12,583 bases of DNA from contig JACWAG010000076.1 of NCBI GenBank assembly GCA_014874425.1, positions 1 to 12,583 of the forward strand, in the 5' to 3' direction. A model generated the notes under the pieces. That model worked only from the letters and a program-made list of their open reading frames with translations, was not told the origin of the DNA and did no database searches. Both the position numbers and the translations under genes were made by a program. Source of the DNA: Syntrophaceae bacterium (GTDB lineage Bacteria; Desulfobacterota; Desulfomonilia; Desulfomonilales; Desulfomonilaceae). This document shows positions 1-5,809 of this stretch, piece by piece. The stretch's first letter is position 1. Every line of letters starts with the position of its first letter.

Positions 1-773
1 GCCATAATTTCAGCGTCAACCTTTTCCAGTCTCGGAACTCGGCTTGATAATGTTCTCAGAATTTCTTTCAAACGATCGGGATGCTGCTCCTTTAGATATT
101 GAATTACGTTCGGTAGATTATCGCCGGTCGCTGATAGTCGTTCGTGAGGACTCGCCTCGGGAATACCTCTGGCGCTATCCACTGAAAGGTAGGAAAGGTA
201 CCATCCTGTAATGAAGCGGCGCAAAGCGCTAACCCTGGGATGCTTGGCAAATTGACCGAGCGTGTTTACGGCCAAGGTTTCGCTCCCATCCAGTTCTTCT
301 TCAATTCGTTCATCAGTTTCGTCAGGCATGTCGCCAGTGACCACACGCCCCTTCCCTTCCTTGAAGTCCAGGAAGCGGAATGGTTGGCCACGGGACTTGC
401 GTTTCCATCTGAGCCACTCTTCCATCACGTAGGGACCTTTGGAACTTTCCTCAATCCCCAAGTGGTAGGTGATAAGTGGATATTTGCCCGCTTCACCCTC
501 ACGATACTTCAGTTCAATGACTATGGGACCAGATGATTCTCGTGTGCGGAGATCCTTGAACCTCCCTCGTTTGTCCCAAGCCTTCCGCAATCCAATAGAG
601 AAACACTCGGACAAAAAGGCAAAAACGTCGAAAATGGTTGACTTCCCACTGCCATTGGGTCCGAGAAACACTGTCAGCGGAGTAATGGACTTTAATTCGA
701 CATCTTTCAGCGCCCTGTAGTTTCTAACGCGAAGGTATTCGATTCTGGGAACAGCCTCGTTTTTCACTTTCAT
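1..773 (-). CDS. AAA/ABC-type ATPase, COG4637-like (OLD/SMC-like), C-terminus cut by window edge
   Basis: I translated this gene by hand; it runs off the left edge. It starts with ATG at 773, preceded by GGAG with an 8-base spacer. The 257 visible residues begin with a strand-turn-strand of the RecF/OLD/SMC type (RVRNYRALKDVEL, about 15-27), followed by a clear Walker A, GPNGSGKST, at residues 38-46. Residues 203-221 hold GIPEASPHERLSATGDNLP, a pattern I associate with the COG4637 predicted ATPases, which are about 380-400 residues long. The ABC signature, Walker B and D-loop should lie past the edge. Members of this family often precede a DUF4276 (TOPRIM-like) gene in defence islands; such a partner would be just outside the window. 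The gene is separated from the caspase-like gene by 433 bases and has its own possible -10 box, so it is probably an independent unit. The family call is fairly sure; the role in defence is inference. Confidence 0.85.
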   Translation of the reverse strand, partial: MKVKNEAVPRIEYLRVRNYRALKDVELKSITPLTVFLGPNGSGKSTIFDVFAFLSECFSIGLRKAWDKRGRFKDLRTRESSGPIVIELKYREGEAGKYPLITYHLGIEESSKGPYVMEEWLRWKRKSRGQPFRFLDFKEGKGRVVTGDMPDETDERIEEELDGSETLAVNTLGQFAKHPRVSALRRFITGWYLSYLSVDSARGIPEASPHERLSATGDNLPNVIQYLKEQHPDRLKEILRTLSSRVPRLEKVDAEIM

Positions 774-1206
774 TTATCTGTCTCCGCAAATTTTCTAATT
801 TTGCTGAAGAGATTATTTTTCTGGTTTCTTGAGAAATAGCTCTAGGACTTTCTCTCTGGTATTATAAGAAATGGCACGTTTCTAACTCTCTCTGATCATT
901 GGCCCGTTTGAAGTCTAGCGGTGAGGTGGACTCTCTTGCCTAGACCAAAATGCCTCTTGTAATGTGAAAAAAACACGTTTTAATTGAGTGAAGGTAGTCT
1001 GGATATCATTATTAGAAATCCTCTCGGTGTATAAACTTCGGAGTAGGTTTTGTCCCTAGGGCACGTCGATGCACTTGTTTGACATAGAGACTAATATATG
1101 TCCTGACTATTGACGTCGCTACTTTTCCTCGGGAAATCAGCCGGGAGAAAACAAACTTAGTTTGGGATACCCGGTCCCGTAAAACTGGATCCATGTCAAC
1201 AGGCCA
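774..1206. other. A+T-rich gap between ATPase and caspase-like genes
   Basis: These 433 bases hold no gene I can support. They contain the possible -10 box at 861-866 and a short GTG-A7-CAC symmetry at 964-976 that might help end transcription of the caspase-like operon but forms no convincing stem. They also contain a 60-codon minus-strand reading frame (1194-1012) that begins 12 bases after the caspase-like stop. That frame has no ribosome binding site and its basic product resembles nothing I know. I see no tRNA, repeat array or insertion-sequence end. It may be the scar where two defence modules were joined. Confidence 0.5.
861..866 (-). promoter_or_regulatory. possible -10 box for the left-hand ATPase gene
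   Basis: On the minus strand the sequence reads TATAAT, a perfect -10 consensus, about 88 bases upstream of the ATPase start at 773. I find no good -35 hexamer at 16-18 bases upstream (about AGAGTT at 17), so the call rests on the -10 alone in an A+T-rich stretch. Confidence 0.3.
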
Positions 1207-1938
1207 TTAGGCAACTACGACAAAGGGGAAATAGGGTTCGGATCTGGGTTTAGTAATTTGGGGCTTCTGACGGCCGCCGTATGAGTCGATCACTTTTTTT
1301 TCTGCCACATTGTGAGCGCCAACTATCGATAGGACTCCACTTCCATTTTGGGAATTAGCCCAATTGTCTGCGGCGTCGAGCAGACTGCTAGAATATAGCC
1401 CCCCTGCATTGCTGGAATCGGTCGAGGTTTCGTTTTTGTCGCATGAGTAGGTTATGACACAGCCATCGCTGCATTTGGATATTCTTTCATTATAAAGTTG
1501 TCGACAACGATCAGGATTTCTAAGTTGTTCTTTCAGGAACTTCCTCATCATCAACTCCATGCCGACTTTTATCTCGTAACCTTTCCTGCAACAGTCTAAT
1601 ATTATCAATTGCTTATGAGAACCTTGTGATAACTCAGTATCAGTTACTTCGTTACCTTTCCTCAATTCCAAAACAGTCTTAGAATCCGGGATTGAGTACC
1701 AACCGTGCCCGGAAAAGACGGTAAGCGAATAATCAAAAGCTTTAAGATCTGTTATGGCCAGTAGGACCTCTGCTCTAGTCGGTCTCTCCATGACTTGAAT
1801 TTCAGAATCCGACCAGAAACCACCAACGGGTTTGGCAAAGAACTGAATAAAATTAACTTTGTCCAAGAATACCCCACGGCAATAGTTTTCTTCACCTTTT
1901 TCACCTGGGTTAACTATAATTAGTGCTTTCCTTTTCAC
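1207..1938 (-). CDS. caspase-like cysteine peptidase (Peptidase C14 / metacaspase-like)
   Basis: This is a small single-domain caspase-fold protease of 243 residues. I chose the GTG at 1938 because AAAGGAG lies 5-6 bases before it; an ATG at 1965 would add nine residues but has no such site. Visible are a first strand typical of the fold (KRKALIIVNPG, 2-12), the catalytic histidine in SGHG (H78), and the catalytic cysteine in ILDCCR (C117, the second cysteine, by analogy with the D/A-C-R pattern of caspases). A GGLYSSSLL segment at 179-187 matches the post-cysteine GG-F/Y-T/S part of the substrate pocket. The tail, ending near FPFVVVA, resembles small bacterial members. There is no prodomain, signal peptide or sensor domain, so activation must come from elsewhere. 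The start overlaps the end of the membrane-protein gene by 29 bases, which implies translational coupling. The fold call is strong; the substrate is unknown, and the adjacent membrane protein is the obvious candidate. Confidence 0.88.
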   Translation of the reverse strand: MKRKALIIVNPGEKGEENYCRGVFLDKVNFIQFFAKPVGGFWSDSEIQVMERPTRAEVLLAITDLKAFDYSLTVFSGHGWYSIPDSKTVLELRKGNEVTDTELSQGSHKQLIILDCCRKGYEIKVGMELMMRKFLKEQLRNPDRCRQLYNERISKCSDGCVITYSCDKNETSTDSSNAGGLYSSSLLDAADNWANSQNGSGVLSIVGAHNVAEKKVIDSYGGRQKPQITKPRSEPYFPFVVVA

Positions 1939-2770
1939 AATTTCTCCTTTGTGTCTCGATTGCATCTGACTTTTTTTTTGTTGACTTGTCTAAATTCTTC
2001 TCACCTCCCACAGCCGAAATTATGGAAGGTGCCCATCGTTCACTGGCTCCGGCAATGAGGCCTGCGAAGATCATGGCGGCATTTGTCTTTCCAATTTTTG
2101 AAAATATCGGCAGAATGATTTCAGCATTCATGGCAAGACCTACCAGGACGGCAGATATGGCACCGCAAAAGATCTTGGAAGATCCCTCGAGGTAATGGAG
2201 ACATCTCCCGGCGGCTGCATCAAGGTTTGATGTCCTCATCCGCAATATGACAGAGAGTAATGCTCCTAGCGCTCCTGCAACACTGGTTAGCAATAACATG
2301 AGTAAAGCCCATCCTATGATTGAGGCTAAATTTTCTCGGAACAACCAAAAACAGGAACCGAACAAACAAAACAAAAAAGTTGTACAAAGACAGGACTTTA
2401 AATACCATTTGCGGGATACCTCTTCATTTCTCTCTGAAATGTAGTTTTCAGCCTTGTTCAACATTTTCTCAGCATTTTCATAATCAAATTCAAAGTTGCG
2501 GCAGATTGCCTCACCAATCATTCTCTTAAAATTTATCCTTTTGCTCTCTTCGAGATGATTGTTGGCTATGCACTCGACTTCAGCTGCATGGTTCATCACT
2601 TCGTGGTATCTTTGAGCATCGTACTCTTCTTTTTTACGGTTGTCATAATCGTCCGTCGTTTTCCAATCAATGTCTATTTCACAGTCAATGAACACAATAA
2701 AATCATTGGTTTGAAGGACCAAATGCCTATACTTGATATCTTGGAATTCATCATCTTTTTTCACCGTCAA
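1910..2770 (-). CDS. four-helix membrane protein partnered with the caspase-like peptidase
   Basis: I do not recognise a named family. I prefer the TTG start at 2770, which has GGAGGAGGGAG ending 6 bases upstream. An ATG at 2845 (311 residues) has no ribosome binding site, and a GTG at 2764 is also possible. From the TTG the product has 286 residues. Residues 1-124 form a soluble, charged, mostly helical domain. Four hydrophobic segments follow at about 125-144, 150-177, 201-223 and 231-253, then a basic tail. The stretch GALGALLSVILR (165-176) and the helix ending GASERWAP (about 241-248) match a motif pair I recall from many uncharacterised bacterial membrane proteins. The tail is written across a run of nine A (1971-1979), and the gene ends 29 bases inside the caspase-like gene. 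Likely role: an inner-membrane effector or anchor that the protease cleaves or controls. This is inference from the overlap; no experiment is known to me. Confidence 0.8.
   Translation of the reverse strand: MTVKKDDEFQDIKYRHLVLQTNDFIVFIDCEIDIDWKTTDDYDNRKKEEYDAQRYHEVMNHAAEVECIANNHLEESKRINFKRMIGEAICRNFEFDYENAEKMLNKAENYISERNEEVSRKWYLKSCLCTTFLFCLFGSCFWLFRENLASIIGWALLMLLLTSVAGALGALLSVILRMRTSNLDAAAGRCLHYLEGSSKIFCGAISAVLVGLAMNAEIILPIFSKIGKTNAAMIFAGLIAGASERWAPSIISAVGGEKNLDKSTKKKSDAIETQRRNCEKESTNYS
1971..1979 (-). repeat. run of nine A at the membrane-protein/caspase junction
   Basis: On the minus strand nine consecutive A encode part of the lysine-rich tail (codons AAA AAA AAG) about 33 bases before the caspase-like GTG. 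The caspase frame is +1 relative to the membrane-protein frame and is open from a TAG just upstream of the run. Reading eight A instead of nine would therefore join the two proteins into one. The run also contains A-AAA-AAG, the dnaX-type slippery heptamer, although a -1 shift there would not enter the caspase frame. Confidence 0.7.
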
Positions 2771-2862
2771 ACTAAGCTCCCTCCTCCAAAGTCCGGCCCA
2801 CAGCCATTCTAAAAAATAAACATTTGTAGGGTAGCCACAGGTCATGCAGTCTGGATAATTTG

Positions 2863-2891
2863 GTGCTAGCCAAGAACCAATAAGTTGTCAA
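2863..2891 (-). promoter_or_regulatory. possible internal promoter for the membrane-protein/caspase pair
   Basis: On the minus strand a perfect -35 (TTGACA, 2891-2886) is followed after exactly 17 bases by TAGCAC (2868-2863), a weak -10 matching three of six consensus positions. It begins 15 bases after the DUF499 stop and would give a leader of roughly 85 bases before the TTG start at 2770. It could let the pair be expressed apart from the long upstream operon. The weak -10 keeps confidence low. Confidence 0.33.
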
Positions 2892-2905
2892 CCTTAAATC
2901 CATAC

Positions 2906-5710
2906 TCATTCTCTCTCAAACTCCGCTGAATTGAATTTCAGAGTATTACAATTTTCCCGGACGGCCCGCTGAACATCGTCAGCAAAACCTTCCCTGTCAT
3001 AAGCCGCGATTTCGAGGGTCACTTTTACGTCCGAGTGGTATTTTTTCTTAAGGAGACCGATTATTTCGTTACCAATATTTGAAGCCTGGATGGCGATGTT
3101 TTCAGGTTCCAGATCAATAGTCGCGTAAAATCGTTTCATCAAAACTGGTTTCGCTGAAGTCCCGGCTACACCTGTGTCGACTGGGACCTTTCCAGTATCA
3201 ACCCGCTCATCTTCAGTCAAATTACCACCCTTTTTCGGAACGGGGGCATTGATTCTTTCAAGAATCTCTCGGGCGACGTCAGCCTTTATAATCAAGGAAT
3301 CCTGGCCTAATGACACACTGGAAGATTGACAGTGTGTTCCGAATGCTAGCCCCGAATAACAGTCCCCATCCTTGCCCGTTGCATAACCATAAGTTCCTTC
3401 AGCTATTCCCGTCGCTACACAATCCACCAGGACCTTATAATCAAGTATTCGGCATAAATATGTGTACCGGCCAAAATCCTCCCAAAGGCGTTTCAACGGA
3501 ACATCCACGATTTCAGGGTCGGACCAGTACCAATCATTCAAGGTCCGAAGCAGATGTGTCGGGGCCCATTGAACGACCAACTGTTCATTTTCCTTAAGTG
3601 TTTTTAGTATCGTTTCGCCGAGGGTCAACGACGATGATGGTATCTGACGCTCTTCCCAAGACAAATCCGTAAGGCCGCCTCTAGGTTTGGGCTCCTGTGT
3701 CGGTGTCAGAAGCCACTTGTAGGTCTCTCTGATCACAGCGTTGAGCTTGTTTTCCGAATCATTCTGCTTGTGCGTCGCATCCCGTATTTGGCTTTGGTCA
3801 AGGTTTAATATGTCTTTTTCGTCCAAAATCGACGTCCAGGCCAGGTATCGACGGCACTCCTCATATAGCGTAAATCGCATGTCATCATCGCAGGCCAAAA
3901 ATATTAACCGGTTTTGATATTGCCGCGGCTGGTTTCCTCGCTTTTCAAGGGTTTCCTTTGCCATGACGGTGGCGGCGCTTTTGGTTTCCTTTCGTTTATG
4001 AGTATATGTCGGTTCAAAAACAACAAGCCTCAATTCGTTGTCGTCTGGGATATCCGCGTTATTTGTGAAAACATGAACACCAGTGAAGTCGGTTCCCTTG
4101 AGTGTTATCTTTAGTCTCTTTTCGATCTCATCAATGACTTTTCGCAATTCTATTCGTTCGGACCGCTGTTCCATTTCACGTCGCAGGTTTGGTCTAGTGT
4201 CATACCAGTATCGGTTCTTACCTGAATAGAGATTGTGAAGCCTATCAGCCAATCGTTTGAGGGCATCATCAAAAACTCCCGGGGATTGACCTACCTGCAC
4301 GCATCCTAGTCGTATATTTTGTTCACTTATCCCTCGAACGGTTTGAGCAGTCACACTAGGGGCGCTTCCAAGGAATATTGTCCTCGCCACTCTACGACAC
4401 GCTTGCATTGAGCCCAGTCTAGGATTTTCCTGATCAATCCTTGAAGGGGATGATTTTTGGCCATCAACTTCACTCTCAATTATTGGCTCCCAGCCCGTTC
4501 GCAAATAACGAGTAAGCTCACCGGCCACCTGTGGGTCATACAGAGGGATAGATCCCGGGGTAATTAGCGCATCCTGATTATTGTCAACCCATAATCTATT
4601 TATCACCAGGGCCATCAGCCTCAATACGCCACGTGTGCGCTGGAAATTTTCCAATGTAGTCCAGTCGTTGTAGAGCCTGTCGAAAATCTCAGGATGTATT
4701 GGGTATGCGTCTTTAAGGCGCTCAAGGTATGTGTGCTCTCTAGTTTCCGGCGGGAACTCGCCGGCATGTGCGCCGTAAAGAGAGAAGAACTCTCCACAAA
4801 CCTGATCTCGGGCCTGTTCATCCATCACAGCGCCAAACAGCCTGCGCCTCACTATCTCGAAACTCTCTTCAGTAGCCACCGGTTTCCAGATCGCCTCGAG
4901 TCGCCCAAATACTTTTTCGATGCTCTCAAGAGCAAATTTACCGCGTGCCCCGCCCAACTCTATCGCTGATTCCGGCAGCGACGCCAGGATGGATACCGGG
5001 ACTTTGCTGTTAGCGACCTCAGTGAGCGCCTGTAAGAACGAGATATTTGATTCGAATGTACCGCCTGGGTACGATTTGTTTTCCTCGAATTGTCGAATGT
5101 AGGCGACTGTTTCGTCCATAAGTATGACACAGGGGGCGAAACGTTCGAATAAGGTGCCTAAAGCATGTTTTCCCGGTGACGCCCCAGAGGTGTCGGATGT
5201 TGCTATCATCCGATAGCCTTCAACACCCCCAAGCATCCATGCAAGCTCACCCCACATTGTGTTGATGGTAATTCCATCTCTCTTTCGTGGAGCGGCAGGG
5301 GCGATATCATGTCCGTCAAGCACCGCTACGTTGGCCTTGGGGAGTCCTGAAACCCCTGCGGCGTCCAGGATACTCGGAACGCCTCGTAAATCGCGGGAGG
5401 GTACCAGGCCTCGGGCTATGTGATACACAGCAAGGAGCGCGTGTGTCTTACCCCCACCAAACGCTGTCTTGAGCTGAATTACAGGGTCACCGCTTTTCCC
5501 TGACAATCGTTGAAGCACGCTGATCAAAAGTAGTCTCATCCCTTCGGTAATGAAGGTGCGCTCAAAAAATTGTTTTGGGTCCTGATATTCAGGAGAAGCA
5601 ACGCCGGAGGCTACTTTGCTCAAGTCCGCAGCAAACTCCGCCTCCCTGAAATTGCCGTGTAGGATGTCCTCATGAGGTGTGATTACTTCTCGCCAGGGTT
5701 TTAGGTTCAT
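2906..5710 (-). CDS. DUF499 (COG1483) anti-phage-associated P-loop ATPase
   Basis: This is a large cytoplasmic AAA+-like ATPase of 934 residues, a usual length for DUF499 proteins. The start at ATG 5710 is set by GAGGGGA four bases upstream. The N-terminus carries the conserved PHEDIL segment (12-17) and the family's glycine-rich Walker A, TAFGGGKTH (82-90). Walker B is VILMDE (195-200), and SILASLPES (240-248) resembles a sensor region. The C-terminus (about 860-934) ends in a mixed strand-helix domain with AAYDREGFADDVQRAVREN, which I recall as typical of the family. No nuclease or membrane motif is visible. In the families I know, this protein travels with a DUF1156 methylase and a SNF2 helicase, exactly as here, and NCBI names it anti-phage-associated. 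Its biochemical action is not established; a DNA- or complex-remodelling ATPase is likely. It lies 99 bases downstream of the methylase, with a hairpin between them. Confidence 0.93.
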   Translation of the reverse strand: MNLKPWREVITPHEDILHGNFREAEFAADLSKVASGVASPEYQDPKQFFERTFITEGMRLLLISVLQRLSGKSGDPVIQLKTAFGGGKTHALLAVYHIARGLVPSRDLRGVPSILDAAGVSGLPKANVAVLDGHDIAPAAPRKRDGITINTMWGELAWMLGGVEGYRMIATSDTSGASPGKHALGTLFERFAPCVILMDETVAYIRQFEENKSYPGGTFESNISFLQALTEVANSKVPVSILASLPESAIELGGARGKFALESIEKVFGRLEAIWKPVATEESFEIVRRRLFGAVMDEQARDQVCGEFFSLYGAHAGEFPPETREHTYLERLKDAYPIHPEIFDRLYNDWTTLENFQRTRGVLRLMALVINRLWVDNNQDALITPGSIPLYDPQVAGELTRYLRTGWEPIIESEVDGQKSSPSRIDQENPRLGSMQACRRVARTIFLGSAPSVTAQTVRGISEQNIRLGCVQVGQSPGVFDDALKRLADRLHNLYSGKNRYWYDTRPNLRREMEQRSERIELRKVIDEIEKRLKITLKGTDFTGVHVFTNNADIPDDNELRLVVFEPTYTHKRKETKSAATVMAKETLEKRGNQPRQYQNRLIFLACDDDMRFTLYEECRRYLAWTSILDEKDILNLDQSQIRDATHKQNDSENKLNAVIRETYKWLLTPTQEPKPRGGLTDLSWEERQIPSSSLTLGETILKTLKENEQLVVQWAPTHLLRTLNDWYWSDPEIVDVPLKRLWEDFGRYTYLCRILDYKVLVDCVATGIAEGTYGYATGKDGDCYSGLAFGTHCQSSSVSLGQDSLIIKADVAREILERINAPVPKKGGNLTEDERVDTGKVPVDTGVAGTSAKPVLMKRFYATIDLEPENIAIQASNIGNEIIGLLKKKYHSDVKVTLEIAAYDREGFADDVQRAVRENCNTLKFNSAEFERE

Positions 5711-5714
5711 TTTG

Positions 5715-5721
5715 TCCCCTC
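5715..5721 (-). promoter_or_regulatory. ribosome binding site of the DUF499 gene
   Basis: GAGGGGA on the minus strand, four bases before the ATG at 5710. It fixes the start and shows that this gene is initiated independently rather than by coupling to the methylase, whose stop is 99 bases away. Confidence 0.7.
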
Positions 5722-5729
5722 ATCAATAG

Positions 5730-5749
5730 TAGCGGTGACCCTACCGCTA
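5730..5749 (-). promoter_or_regulatory. intergenic hairpin between methylase and DUF499 genes
   Basis: A perfect 7-bp inverted repeat (TAGCGGT / ACCGCTA) with a 6-base loop lies 8 bases before the DUF499 ribosome binding site. No T-run follows on the minus strand, so it is not a standard terminator. It could adjust expression of DUF499 by protecting or processing the message, or by mild attenuation, giving a different amount from the methylase. Alternatively it is an operator or chance. Confidence 0.4.
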
Positions 5750-5809
5750 ATTCGGTCTCGGTTGAACACCGTCGTCAAATCAAAACAATGAACGGCACGG
5801 AGGCAGTGC

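Noticed and set aside
1012..1194. Sixty-codon minus-strand reading frame
   Set aside because: It has no ribosome binding site, no recognisable motif, and an A+T-rich context. It is kept only as a note in the gap entry.
1910..2770. Bacterial gasdermin as the caspase partner
   Set aside because: The protein has four ordinary hydrophobic transmembrane segments rather than a soluble pore-forming gasdermin fold with a lipidated N-terminus.
2771..2845. Upstream ATG start of the membrane protein (2845)
   Set aside because: It has no ribosome binding site, and the extra 25 residues are tryptophan-rich and unlike the rest. The TTG at 2770 has a strong GGAGG-type site at the right distance.
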